A stretch of DNA of 64,000 bases from positions 372,001 through 436,000 of the forward strand of contig NZ_CP009928.1 of assembly GCF_001021975.1 (NCBI RefSeq), read 5' to 3'. Position numbers and translations under genes: made by a program. This DNA comes from Chryseobacterium gallinarum (lineage in GTDB: Bacteria > Bacteroidota > Bacteroidia > Flavobacteriales > Weeksellaceae). How positions within the stretch are numbered: the first letter of the stretch is position 1; the number at the start of each line of letters is the position of its first letter. The notes beneath the pieces are model-generated. The model was not told the origin of the DNA. It did no database searches and saw nothing but the letters and a program-made list of their open reading frames with translations. Below are positions 7,672 to 17,564 of this stretch, piece after piece.

Positions 7672-10518
7672 TTAAAAATCAACATTTAAACCTACAGATA
7701 CGGTTCTTGGGTTAGGATAAACATTTAGTGAATACGAAGTAATCGGCTCCGGATCAAATCCTTTCCAATCTGTCCATGTGTAAAGGTTTTCTGCCTGAAC
7801 GAATACTTTAATACCTCTTACCGGCAATTTACCTAATTGATCTTTGCTAAAGTTATATCCTACAGTAATATTCTTCAGTCTTATGAAATCTGATCTGTGT
7901 AAGAATCTGTCTGAAGAACCTAAGCTTAGGTTACTCGCTTTCAAGGCAGGTACATCCGTGTCTCTGTTATCAGGAGTCCAGGCGTTCAGTAAGTCAGCAG
8001 AAAGGTTTCTGTTGGCAGCAGCACTTGGGTCCATAATCCATGATTGTAAGTTGTCATAGATCCATCCTCCTTGCTGGAAAGAGAATAATGTGTCAAGGAA
8101 CCATCCTTTATGTTGGAAATTGAATCCGAAACCTCCTGTAAACTTAGCATATCTTGATTTTCCTGTTAACACTCTGTCTGCAGAGGTTGGAGCTTCAGTA
8201 ATGTTTCCGTTTTTGTCAAGGAACTGTAAGTTTCCGTTATCACGATTTACCCCAACATAGGTATATAACTGATATTGTCCGGCAGGTCCACCAATAGCAT
8301 TTACCACATCTCCTGCAAGGTTTTCGCTATTCATGGAAACAATCTTGTTCGAGTTGTATGCTGCGTTGGCGAAAATAGATAGTTTGGTATCCTGGTTTCT
8401 GATCACATTATATTTGATCAATCCTTCAATCCCTTTGTTATCAAGGACTCCGTCGTTACCTCTGATTGAGTAGTATCCAGTAACTGATGATTTCTGAAGA
8501 TCATTGAACATTCTTGATGTTCTTTTCTGATAGTAATCAACACTACCTTCAATCAATCCTTTATAGTTGAAATCTAATCCGATATTGCTTTGTTTCACCT
8601 GCTCCCACTCTAAGTAAGGGTTTGATAAGTTAACAAAATTATACCCTAACATATTCTGATATCCTGAGAAACCGTTATATAAGTCAAGGAAGTTATTTGG
8701 AAGTAAAGCTAACGGGTTACCGTTATCCGTAGCAATTCCTAAATTCTGGTTACCGGTAGTACCGATCGATGCTCTTAACTTAAGCAATCTGAATCCTGAA
8801 TTCGCCATGAAATCTTCTTTGTCGATATTCCATCTTGCTGCTACTGACCAGAAAGTCTCCCATCTGTTGGTAGGAAGGAAACGGTAAGAACCATCTCTTC
8901 TTACAACTCCACTTACCCCATATTTATCTTGGAAGTCATAGTCCACTGTTGCAAAGTAAGCTAATGTACCGGCTGTTACTTTTGAAGCACTGTTAGAAGG
9001 TCTGTAAATGTTTGGTGTATCGGGATTAAAAGGAATATAACCTGTTCCTGCACCAAACTCCCACTGTAATGGATTCAGACCATTTTGTCTCTGAGAAGTT
9101 GTACTGACATGAGCTTTGATATAATCCAAGTACGCAGCAGCAGTAATGGTATGATCTCCAAAAGATTTATTGAATGTAATATTCGTAATACTGTTGAATG
9201 TTAAATCTCTTGTTGTAGTGAAGTCTTCATTCCCTCCATATCTGGATCCATCTGAATTAGCAACACTGATAGAAAGGTATCCTAGTGGAGATCTTGCAAA
9301 AATTCTCTCATACTGTTTATACTCGATTCCTGTTCTGTTTCCAACGCTCAAGTAGTCTGTAATTTTATAGTTTACGTTAGCGTTAGCAGAGATACTTAAT
9401 TCTGTAAACCTGTTTCTGATTCCACCATTGATGTTATCCTGAAGAATCCACTGTCTGTTGTTAGACGCATCTCCTTTGATAGCGTTATATAACTCCTGTC
9501 CATTAGCATAGGGAGATGGTCCGATATATGGTCTTGAAAGAACTCCCCCGAATAAAGGGTTCTGAAGCGTGTTATTGGCAATACCTGTATTGGTTTCATC
9601 ATCCAGCTGGTTTCTTTTCGAATATCCTAACCCCATGATAGCCCCGAAGGATAATTTTCCATCTTTAGACTTACCGTTAAGGTTGTTTCTCATGGTAAAC
9701 CTTTTGAAGTCTGTAGACCTTACCGTACCTTCACTATCAAGATATCCTAAAGATAAAAAGTTATTGATGTTTTCGCCACCTCCGGTAATTGACAAGTTAT
9801 GTTGTTGGGAAATACCAATACGGGTAAACTGTTTGTTCCAGTCTGTATCTACTCCCCAGTTGTTAATCTCATCACGAGATAAGGTTTTTCCTAAACCGGT
9901 TTGTAAGTTCTTTTGAAGATGTAACAATTGCTGAGCATTTGCCATATTGTAGTCCGCATTAGGTAGCTTACTGAAAGAACTCAAAGCGTCATAAGAAACT
10001 TTTAGCCCGGAATTAAACTTCCCACCTTTTGTTGTAATAACCACTACTCCATTCGCAGCTCTGTTTCCATATATTGCTGTTGCCTGAGCATCTTTCAGGA
10101 TACTGAATGTTTCAATATCATAAGAGTTTAAGTTTCTAAACTGGGATCCGGAAGTGATCACCCCATCCACAACATACAAAGGATCTGTAGAACCATTCAG
10201 GGAACTGGCACCTCTGATCAGGATATTGAATTTACCAGAACCCGGAGACCCTGATGCTGAATTCACTACAATCCCCGGAGCAGTACCCTGGATTGAGTTT
10301 AGCACAGAGATATTCGGTCTGTTTTCTAAAGTTTCAGCACCCACTGTTACCGAAGATGTTGTAGTTTTAGCTTTCGTAGCCGTTTTGCTATATCCTAACA
10401 CCACTACTTCCTCAATTTTAGTCTCCTTGTCTTTCTTAGAGTCTTTTTCCTGAGCGAATGCAGCCTGTCCTGTAAAAAACAAAACTCCGGCTGTCAAAAC
10501 ACGTAACTTCACATTCAT
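7672..10518 (-). CDS. SusC/RagA-family TonB-linked outer-membrane transporter
   Basis: TonB-dependent importer in the outer membrane paired with the downstream SusD. The start is taken at the ATG at 10518 (MNVKLRVL), giving a signal peptide ending AAFAQ; the longest frame adds eight doubtful residues. After a charged linker comes the TonB box EEVVVLGYSK, then the plug with DPLYVVDGV, LKDAQATAIYGNRAANGVVVITTK (quoted in parts), and a beta-barrel ending in Phe. The N-terminal CarboxypepD-like domain common in long SusC proteins is absent, as in many Weeksellaceae members. Its promoter/leader is nearly the same as that of the second SusC at 12699-15533. Confidence 0.94.
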   Translation of the reverse strand: MNVKLRVLTAGVLFFTGQAAFAQEKDSKKDKETKIEEVVVLGYSKTATKAKTTTSSVTVGAETLENRPNISVLNSIQGTAPGIVVNSASGSPGSGKFNILIRGASSLNGSTDPLYVVDGVITSGSQFRNLNSYDIETFSILKDAQATAIYGNRAANGVVVITTKGGKFNSGLKVSYDALSSFSKLPNADYNMANAQQLLHLQKNLQTGLGKTLSRDEINNWGVDTDWNKQFTRIGISQQHNLSITGGGENINNFLSLGYLDSEGTVRSTDFKRFTMRNNLNGKSKDGKLSFGAIMGLGYSKRNQLDDETNTGIANNTLQNPLFGGVLSRPYIGPSPYANGQELYNAIKGDASNNRQWILQDNINGGIRNRFTELSISANANVNYKITDYLSVGNRTGIEYKQYERIFARSPLGYLSISVANSDGSRYGGNEDFTTTRDLTFNSITNITFNKSFGDHTITAAAYLDYIKAHVSTTSQRQNGLNPLQWEFGAGTGYIPFNPDTPNIYRPSNSASKVTAGTLAYFATVDYDFQDKYGVSGVVRRDGSYRFLPTNRWETFWSVAARWNIDKEDFMANSGFRLLKLRASIGTTGNQNLGIATDNGNPLALLPNNFLDLYNGFSGYQNMLGYNFVNLSNPYLEWEQVKQSNIGLDFNYKGLIEGSVDYYQKRTSRMFNDLQKSSVTGYYSIRGNDGVLDNKGIEGLIKYNVIRNQDTKLSIFANAAYNSNKIVSMNSENLAGDVVNAIGGPAGQYQLYTYVGVNRDNGNLQFLDKNGNITEAPTSADRVLTGKSRYAKFTGGFGFNFQHKGWFLDTLFSFQQGGWIYDNLQSWIMDPSAAANRNLSADLLNAWTPDNRDTDVPALKASNLSLGSSDRFLHRSDFIRLKNITVGYNFSKDQLGKLPVRGIKVFVQAENLYTWTDWKGFDPEPITSYSLNVYPNPRTVSVGLNVDF

Positions 10519-10546
10519 ATTAACACATTTTAATATATTCAAGTGA

Positions 10547-10577
10547 CAAATATGTTAATAAATATCTACAACATCAA
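10547..10577 (-). promoter_or_regulatory. Promoter of the first susC-susD operon
   Basis: On the minus strand: TTG (10577-10575), a 20-base spacer, then CATATTTG (10554-10547), one mismatch from TAnnTTTG. The same two elements at the same spacing precede the second SusC gene. Confidence 0.6.
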
Positions 10578-11147
10578 TTTATTAAAAGCCCAAAACCCGC
10601 ATCTACAAAGGGAATATTCACAACGATCTCAAAAAAAACGTAAAGAATACATTTTATTATATTTAAAAAATTAACAAAAAATAAAGCATTTGGAATATTA
10701 ATAGAATTTTAAGAAAAAGTAAAATTAAAATTAAAATACGTTATTTTTTTGAAAAGATAAAAAAAAATTAACTCAAAATGCCTTATTTATAAAAAAAATG
10801 AACTAAAATCATTTCAAATTTTAGCTTAAAAAGAGAAATATAAAGCCTAATTTTAGTTAAAAGGGAAAGTAAAAAGCTTAAAAAATCGCACTTTAAAGAA
10901 ACATACTAAAGTTTACTTTAAATTTTTATTAATTATTCAACTATATTGATATATTTATTCTATTAGTTTCTGATAGTGAAACAGAAAGAGAAATTCGTAT
11001 CAAGAAATATTATTATTGGAGTGTGGATAAATTCAAAGTTACAGCGATAGTACATGTCCTTATTTAGGTACGTTTAATTAATAATATAGGTTGAGAATCA
11101 TTTAAATGAAAGTCCTTCTTATATAGTTAGGCTACAGAAAATTCCAT
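10578..11147. other. AT-rich intergenic region between the two SusCD operons
   Basis: About 570 bases with long A and T runs (especially 10610-10900) and no frame that looks coding. I see no tRNA, no sigma or anti-sigma gene and no repeat. The part at 10970-11130 is less AT-rich but I recognise nothing in it. Confidence 0.5.
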
Positions 11148-11185
11148 AAAAAAGGCCGTTTTCACGAATTATGATACGGCCTCAG
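11148..11185 (-). terminator. Terminator of the second SusCD operon
   Basis: AGGCCGT (11153-11159) pairs with ACGGCCT (11176-11182). On the minus strand the hairpin is followed by a run of Ts. It lies just after the second susD stop. Confidence 0.8.
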
Positions 11186-11209
11186 TTTTATTATATGTTA
11201 GTATAGTTA

Positions 11210-12679
11210 TTAATAATTAGGATTTTGTACTATATTGGGATTTAAATTTATAGCATCTTGGGGAATAGGCAATACAAACCTAAAGTTATTAGCTGGGAGT
11301 GTTTTTAATGATCCAGTAGGAACATCTGTTCCTCCCCCATTAGCTAATGAACCATAATCAGACCTCACAACAGGCTGTCCTAATCTCTTAATAGTCCAGA
11401 AACGATCATTTTCAAAGGCTAATTCTAATCTTCTTTCCAAATAAATAGCATTTAATAAATCTGTTCCCGTTTCTGTACCTAGCACATACGATGCATCATA
11501 TCTTTGAACTCTCAATGCATTTAGTAATTGTAATGCTCTTACAGGATTGGCTGTTGATGATTTCATATAAGCCTCTGCCACATTAAGATAAACTTCTGCC
11601 GATCTAAGAAATTTAATATCAACTACTCCTCTCACTGTTGAACCCGTTCTAACTCTATACTTTACAACATTATTATATGGTGTAGATCCAAAATTAGCAG
11701 TAAGAATATAAGCTGTTTTTCTAACGTCAGTATCTTTATATTTAGTAAACAAATCATAATTTATGTTATGTTCAGAACGAATACCTGATACATCCTGACT
11801 ATAAGCCACTCCAACATTAACATTATCAGCAGAAACATTAGAGTTTAGAATGGTAAATAATTCTCCATCATCAGACGCATCTCTCCATATATTTATAAAA
11901 TTATCCCTACTACCTACAGATGGATAAGCTGATATGCATTTTTCCCCATATTCTATAGCTTTTGAATAATCCCCCTTATACAAATATACTCTCGATAGAA
12001 AACCTAATATTGAAGTCTTATTCAGCCTTCCAATGCTTCCATTTGTAGTATTAATTTTATCTAAAGCATCTAGTAAATCAGCAATGATCTTATCATAAGT
12101 TACAATAACAGAAGCATCTCTTGTTGGCTTAATAGCTGGATTAAAAGTTGTAACATAAGCAATTCCTAAAGAAGATGAAGCATCAACGCTCTGGGTAGGA
12201 ATCTTAGAATAAGCTCTGACCAAATCAAAGTGCGCTATTGCTCTAATAGCCTTTGCTTCAGCCTCAATATTCTTCATATAGTTAGTATAAGGAACCTTAT
12301 TTAGGTTATCTAACACGAGGTTTGCTCTAGAAATAACAAAATATGCAGAAGCATATAGAGATGTGACATCTGAAGATTGTGGAGTGAAAGACCATTCATA
12401 GGCAGCTTTGTTAGTTTGCCTTCCCTCTGTATTTAAAATAAGATTATCAGCAAGCACGTCTCCAAGGATAATAGAACTCCCTGTATCTCCATTATAATAA
12501 GTAGGACTTTTAAATGCATCATAAGCACCATCTACAACAACTCTATAATTAGTTTCAGAAGTAAATATTGTTTCAGGAGAATCCTGATCATTAGGAAGAA
12601 CGTTAAACCTATCATCGCTACATCCTATCAACCAGAAGGACGCAAATGAAAATACTGCTATATTAATTATTTTTTTCAT
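11210..12679 (-). CDS. SusD/RagB-family lipoprotein (second pair)
   Basis: 489-residue surface lipoprotein with signal peptide and lipobox LIGC (Cys20), followed by the SusD helical fold: AKAIRAIAHFDLVRAYSK in the TPR region, FLRSAEVYLNVAEAYMK, then YLERRLELAFENDRFWTIKRLG near the C-terminus. It should bind the ligand imported by its upstream SusC. It differs in length and sequence from the SusD at 5977-7659, so ligand specificity probably differs. It begins 19 bases after the SusC stop. Confidence 0.93.
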   Translation of the reverse strand: MKKIINIAVFSFASFWLIGCSDDRFNVLPNDQDSPETIFTSETNYRVVVDGAYDAFKSPTYYNGDTGSSIILGDVLADNLILNTEGRQTNKAAYEWSFTPQSSDVTSLYASAYFVISRANLVLDNLNKVPYTNYMKNIEAEAKAIRAIAHFDLVRAYSKIPTQSVDASSSLGIAYVTTFNPAIKPTRDASVIVTYDKIIADLLDALDKINTTNGSIGRLNKTSILGFLSRVYLYKGDYSKAIEYGEKCISAYPSVGSRDNFINIWRDASDDGELFTILNSNVSADNVNVGVAYSQDVSGIRSEHNINYDLFTKYKDTDVRKTAYILTANFGSTPYNNVVKYRVRTGSTVRGVVDIKFLRSAEVYLNVAEAYMKSSTANPVRALQLLNALRVQRYDASYVLGTETGTDLLNAIYLERRLELAFENDRFWTIKRLGQPVVRSDYGSLANGGGTDVPTGSLKTLPANNFRFVLPIPQDAINLNPNIVQNPNY

Positions 12680-12698
12680 ATTTCTAATATCTTAATCA

Positions 12699-15533
12699 TT
12701 AAAATTCTAATTCAATTCCAAATAAATATGTTTTCACAGCCGGATAACTATAAAGAGCAAAGGCTCCATTAATAAACGTTTGTCCTGCTCCTGTCTGGTT
12801 TTCTCCTGATCCAACAGACACCTCAGGGTCTCCTTCAAACTTTGTCCAAGTAGCTAAGTTTTGTCCTGTTAATGAAAATCGTATTTTATTTATAGGAAGC
12901 GACTCTCCAATTGTTTTCTTATCAATTGTATATCCTATACTTACATTTCTAAGTCTGATAAATGAAGCATCCTGTAAAAACCGATCCGTAATCTGTACTC
13001 CAGTAATACCACCTGGAGCATTAGTTGGATTATTCGGTCTCGGTAATACATTTGTTTGTCCAGGTGTCATCCAATAATTAGCAGCATCAGACCTCATATT
13101 ACTTGTTGTTCCATTATTATAATTTAACATATTACGAGCCATATAGTTATAGGTATAATTTCCAGATTTATAAGTAAAGTCGGCTTGCAGATCAAAACTT
13201 TTATAAGACAAAGTGGTACCAAATCCACCAAAAAATTTAGGCAGTGGAGATTTATTATCTATTAAAACAGCGTCATTAGAATTATAGATTTCCGTTGTTC
13301 CTCCATCTTTAGTATAATATATTTCATTTCCATTAGCAGGATTTATTCCTGCACTCTTAACCAGAAAGAAAGAAAACGGCTCATAACCTTCTCTCAAAAT
13401 ATTAATTCCATAAATCCTTTCCATTTCACCATCTCTTAATTTTTTGAGTTTGTAGCTCATAATACTTGTATTAGCCCGTATGCTCCAATTAAAGTTGCTT
13501 GTTTTTATTACATCTGCAGACAAACTAATTTCTAATCCTTTATTAGAAAGATCACCAGCATTAATATTTGTTGAATATCCTCCGCCTTCTGAACTGAAAT
13601 TAGGGACTGATAAAATAAAATCTTTCTTTTGATCAATAAAATAGTCTATTGTACCTCGTACTCTATTTCTTAAGAAACCGAATTCTGCACCATAATTTTG
13701 AGATTTAGTTACTTCCCATTTTAAATCAGGATTCCCATAATTACTATTAGCTACTATAGTTGGAAATGTACCATAAACACCTCCTGACATCAAAAAATTA
13801 TTTAAATTGAGGCCAATGTTATTATATCCCCTTGTCCCTATTGAAGCTCTAAGCTTAAGCAAAGACACGACTTTGCCACTTTTAAAAAAATCCTCGTTTG
13901 TTACATTCCATGCTCCACTTAAAGACCAAAAAGGTTCTGAAGAAACATTATTTCGACCGAAACGAGAGTCTTTATCTTGCCTGATAGAAGCTGTTAAGAT
14001 ATATTTTTTAGAAAAGTCATAAGTTAAGAATGCACCATAAGAAAATGTTCTGTATAATTCATCATATCCTGCTATTGCAAAAGGAATAGAAGCATTGCCC
14101 AATTCACTTAAAGATGGTGAAGAAAAGTTCCGTCCTGTGCCGCTTATATAGTCATTTCTAAACTCAGTATATTCAACTAAAGCTAATAAATCAAAGTTAT
14201 GATTGCCAAATGACTTTACGTAGTTTAATGTATTTGAGGTTGTATACCTGAAACGATTTTGATTTTGTTCTACTACACTTCCATTAATACCTAAGATAGT
14301 ATCTAAAAATGATCCTCTCAAAGTTTTAGAAGTTCTCCTTATGTTATTATAGTAACCTCCTAGCTGAGTTTTGAAGTTCAATCCTTCGACAATTTTATAC
14401 TGGGCAAATATATTTCCATCAATAATTAAAGAGTTTATATTTTCAGGGTTGTTTTTAAGAGCTTCTAATATAGGAAAACCTTGCCGCGTTGGATTATAAC
14501 TCCCATTCGGCATATATACAGGTTCGAAGCTATTATAATCATACATCGCCCTGAAAGGATTTTGAGTATTATTCCGATCCCTTATTTCCTGAGATGAAGT
14601 ATAGTTAACTCCCATTGAAGCACCGAAACTTAATCTATCCGTAGGATTAGCCTCATATTTCATCCTTCCTGTATATCTTTTATAGGCATGAATATTTCTA
14701 ACAATACCATTATCCGAATCATAACCTAATGAAATTGTATACTTTGATTTTTCATTTCCTCCTCTAATACCTACTTGATATGACTCAATAGATGAAGTTC
14801 TTAAAATATCTTTTTGCCAGTTATGATCTAATTCTAAAGCTGACTGTGTTGCTTGATCAGTCCATTGATTATATCCCGGAATTCCCAAAGCAAACATTTG
14901 TTTTTCATAACTAATTTTTTCAGCAGCATTCATCATACGAAAATTAATATCTTTAATTTTCTCAGAAAATCCAATACGTGAACTAAAAGTAATAACAGGC
15001 CTTCCTGATTTACCACTTTTAGTCGTTAAAACGATTACTCCATTTGCTCCTTGTGAACCATAAATAGCTGCTGCCGCTGCATCTTTTAACACAGAAATAT
15101 TTTCATAATCACTCGGGTTTATCGAATTAAATACATCTTGTGCTCTTTGATCATTTCCTACAATAAAACCATCAATGACAAACAAAGGATTAGATGCCCC
15201 AAGTGAAGTTGTAATATTACCAAGTCCTCTAATATTAATTGCTGATCCACCACCTGGTTTCCCATTCAATGCTGCAATATTTACTCCTGCTGCTTTTCCC
15301 TGTAAAGCATTAGTCCCCATTGTAGAAGATGAAAAATTTGACAAAGACTTACCCGAAACAACAGTAATTGCAGAAGTAACATCATCTTTATTTTTTTTCT
15401 GATAACCTGTAACAACAATTTCATCAATCTCATTCTCTTTAGGAATAGTATCCCTCTCGATTTTCTGCGCCCATGCAGCCTGCCCAATAAAGAACAAGGC
15501 ACCGACACTTAGTACTTTTAATTTCACATTCAT
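12699..15533 (-). CDS. SusC/RagA-family TonB-linked transporter (second pair)
   Basis: 944-residue outer-membrane TonB-dependent transporter. Signal peptide MNVKLKVLSVGALFFIGQAA is nearly the same as that of the first SusC. The TonB box region EIDEIVVTGYQKK follows, then the plug with NPLFVIDGFIVG and AAAAAIYGSQGANGVIVLTTK (quoted in parts), and the barrel ending in Phe. Like its paralog it has no CarboxypepD-like N-terminal extension. The barrel sequences of the two SusCs are clearly different, while promoter, leader and signal peptide are alike, which suggests shared control but different substrates. Confidence 0.94.
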   Translation of the reverse strand: MNVKLKVLSVGALFFIGQAAWAQKIERDTIPKENEIDEIVVTGYQKKNKDDVTSAITVVSGKSLSNFSSSTMGTNALQGKAAGVNIAALNGKPGGGSAINIRGLGNITTSLGASNPLFVIDGFIVGNDQRAQDVFNSINPSDYENISVLKDAAAAAIYGSQGANGVIVLTTKSGKSGRPVITFSSRIGFSEKIKDINFRMMNAAEKISYEKQMFALGIPGYNQWTDQATQSALELDHNWQKDILRTSSIESYQVGIRGGNEKSKYTISLGYDSDNGIVRNIHAYKRYTGRMKYEANPTDRLSFGASMGVNYTSSQEIRDRNNTQNPFRAMYDYNSFEPVYMPNGSYNPTRQGFPILEALKNNPENINSLIIDGNIFAQYKIVEGLNFKTQLGGYYNNIRRTSKTLRGSFLDTILGINGSVVEQNQNRFRYTTSNTLNYVKSFGNHNFDLLALVEYTEFRNDYISGTGRNFSSPSLSELGNASIPFAIAGYDELYRTFSYGAFLTYDFSKKYILTASIRQDKDSRFGRNNVSSEPFWSLSGAWNVTNEDFFKSGKVVSLLKLRASIGTRGYNNIGLNLNNFLMSGGVYGTFPTIVANSNYGNPDLKWEVTKSQNYGAEFGFLRNRVRGTIDYFIDQKKDFILSVPNFSSEGGGYSTNINAGDLSNKGLEISLSADVIKTSNFNWSIRANTSIMSYKLKKLRDGEMERIYGINILREGYEPFSFFLVKSAGINPANGNEIYYTKDGGTTEIYNSNDAVLIDNKSPLPKFFGGFGTTLSYKSFDLQADFTYKSGNYTYNYMARNMLNYNNGTTSNMRSDAANYWMTPGQTNVLPRPNNPTNAPGGITGVQITDRFLQDASFIRLRNVSIGYTIDKKTIGESLPINKIRFSLTGQNLATWTKFEGDPEVSVGSGENQTGAGQTFINGAFALYSYPAVKTYLFGIELEF

Positions 15534-15561
15534 AATTAACAGATTTTAATATATTCAGAAA

Positions 15562-15592
15562 CAAATATGTTAATTAATATTAACAATTTCAA
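15562..15592 (-). promoter_or_regulatory. Promoter of the second susC-susD operon
   Basis: Minus-strand TTG (15592-15590), 20-base spacer, CATATTTG (15569-15562). Spacing and sequence match the first operon's promoter. Confidence 0.6.
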
Positions 15593-15895
15593 TTTACAAA
15601 GCATTGAAATACAATTAATTAAACAGTATGATTTCCGTTAAAAATCAATAAGAATGCTCAACAAAGAAGTGATATATTGTAAAAAAACAAAAAATTTCTT
15701 CGTTAAAAGATATTAACAGAATTTTAAGAAGTTTTAAAAATTTTAAGAAGTATCATAGAACTCGAAAAAAATATGAAAAAAAATAACAATAATAGAAATC
15801 TTAATAAATAAAATCCTTAACTCAATATCATAAAACCACAAATAAACAGCAAAAATTATATCAATTCAGTAACAAATGAGCCACAAAAACATAAA
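15593..15895. other. AT-rich intergenic region upstream of the second SusCD operon
   Basis: About 300 very AT-rich bases with poly-A and poly-T runs. No coding frame, no RNA gene and no dyad other than the terminator that follows at 15896. Confidence 0.5.
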
Positions 15896-15930
15896 AAAAA
15901 TAAAGCACTTCAACATGAGAAGTGCTTTTA
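15896..15930 (-). terminator. Hairpin near the mvaS 3' end and the SusC upstream region
   Basis: AAAGCACTT (15902-15910) pairs with AAGTGCTTT (15920-15928). On the minus strand the hairpin is followed by a T-run, so it terminates the mvaS transcript. Confidence 0.8.
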
Positions 15931-15951
15931 ATCATTTTTAAGTAATAAATA

Positions 15952-17280
15952 TCAACCTTTACAGTGATAATATCTGGCGCCCGTTAAAACAGGATTTTCC
16001 ATTTCTATAGAAGTTAACCCAAATCCTTTATAATCCGGATTTACAGATTGCTTCAGCTGCTTTCTATGCAATCTTTCATAGGTCTCAAAATTGATGGCTA
16101 TTCTCTTGTTTAAATTTTCAAATAAGTTCCATTTTTCAACTACCTTTTTCCAGTCCGGAGAGATTTTCCCAGAAAAAACCTTAGATTTTGAACCGCTCCC
16201 ATAGCCAAAGAATCCTATTTCTTCTCCGGACAATTCTTCATTTTCATTAAAAGAAATCTGTAAAGCAGAAAGTAATGCCATAAAAATAGAAGCAGTATAC
16301 ATATTCCCTATTTCAGAAGAAGCTCTTTGTGTCTTTTCAATTTTATGCTGAATCAGCTGAAGGTAATCTTCGGATTTGGCTATAGCTTTCTGCTCATCCG
16401 GAGACTCATAAGAAAGTCCGTTTTCAAGGCTGTAGATCTCTGTAAAAACTCTTTTCCCATGAAAAGCATAGGGAAGATGAAAGATCAGGTATCTCCAGGT
16501 TTCATAAGGTTTTACTTTTCCCGTTATTTCTTTATAATGATTGTAAGCTTCCCTTATTCTATCCTGGTAACATTGGTTGGAATACTGACCATCAAAAACA
16601 GGCTCATCGGTAAAAATTTCAATGCTATCCGGATAGGTGGCCGGAGCATTTTTTAAATCGTCTTTTTTATATGATCTTCTTGGCTTAAAAAAGTCAAAAA
16701 CACTTTCTGATGCTACTCCCCAATTATTTTCAATTTCCAATAAATCCGGTTTTGAAGAAACCAGCAAAGCTACAGCTCCGCCTCCCTGTGTATACTCACC
16801 TGAGGAAGCCAGTTCGTATTTTGCATAATCACTGGCGATGACCACAGCTTTTTTATCCGGATTTACCCTTACAAAATCCAGGGAGTTGTGCAAAGCATCT
16901 ACCCCTCCTACACAGGCAAAAGTCATATCCACAACATCACAATTTTTAAAGCATCTTTCTCCAAACTCTTTCTCCAGGACTTTTTCCACCATTTGTACAG
17001 CATAAGATGCTGTAGGTTTTGCTGCATCCAGCGCACTTTCCGTTCCCAGATACACCCTTGCAATTTCTTTCGGATTGATGTTATAATCTTTAATAAGTTT
17101 CAGTAATGCTTCCGCTGCAAAGGTTGCTGCATCTTCATGTACATCCGGTAATCCCATTTTATGCAATCCCAATCCTTTTTCCAATTTCGCCGGTTCTATT
17201 CCTCTTTTCTCTGCCAAATCATTGATCTCCAAATACAAACCAGGCACATAATAGCTTGCTGCCTCAATTCCAAAAGTCAT
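15952..17280 (-). CDS. mvaS: Hydroxymethylglutaryl-CoA synthase (mevalonate pathway)
   Basis: Condenses acetyl-CoA with acetoacetyl-CoA to HMG-CoA, the step before HMG-CoA reductase in the mevalonate route to isoprenoids. In the 442-residue protein the nucleophilic cysteine is C123 (TFACVGGVDAL), the general base glutamate is E81 (YLGTESALDAAKP), and the catalytic histidine lies in FHLPYAFHGKR. The decarboxylative thiolase fold and length fit bacterial MvaS rather than the shorter KAS III. No other mevalonate gene lies next to it. Confidence 0.93.
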   Translation of the reverse strand: MTFGIEAASYYVPGLYLEINDLAEKRGIEPAKLEKGLGLHKMGLPDVHEDAATFAAEALLKLIKDYNINPKEIARVYLGTESALDAAKPTASYAVQMVEKVLEKEFGERCFKNCDVVDMTFACVGGVDALHNSLDFVRVNPDKKAVVIASDYAKYELASSGEYTQGGGAVALLVSSKPDLLEIENNWGVASESVFDFFKPRRSYKKDDLKNAPATYPDSIEIFTDEPVFDGQYSNQCYQDRIREAYNHYKEITGKVKPYETWRYLIFHLPYAFHGKRVFTEIYSLENGLSYESPDEQKAIAKSEDYLQLIQHKIEKTQRASSEIGNMYTASIFMALLSALQISFNENEELSGEEIGFFGYGSGSKSKVFSGKISPDWKKVVEKWNLFENLNKRIAINFETYERLHRKQLKQSVNPDYKGFGLTSIEMENPVLTGARYYHCKG

Positions 17281-17381
17281 TCTATATAAATTTTTATACG
17301 AATTTATAAAATGTAGCCTGAATAACCTTTTAATATGACCACTTTTTAAGTCCTTGTTAATAACTCTACTTTTTCAACAAC

Positions 17382-17418
17382 AAAAAACAGCATTACAAGT
17401 CTGCAATGCTGTTTTTAT
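17382..17418 (-). terminator. Terminator downstream of the M1 aminopeptidase
   Basis: AACAGCATT (17386-17394) pairs with AATGCTGTT (17405-17413), followed by a T-run on the minus strand. It lies about 150 bases beyond the M1 stop. The remaining sequence between 17419 and 17564 shows nothing recognisable. Confidence 0.8.
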
Positions 17419-17564
17419 TTATCTGTGCCTGGGTTAACAAAGTAAGACTGTGGAAGATCAACAAAGAGGTTGAAGTTACTTTAGTTAATTATTGACAGTC
17501 ATGCTACAATTGATTTTACTCCTAAAGAAGATAAAAATTATCTTTGATCTTCATAACTTCCAGC

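Noticed and set aside
10510..15592. Invertible promoter between SusC operons
   Set aside because: The two leaders are direct, not inverted, repeats, and no recombinase gene or inverted repeats flank them.
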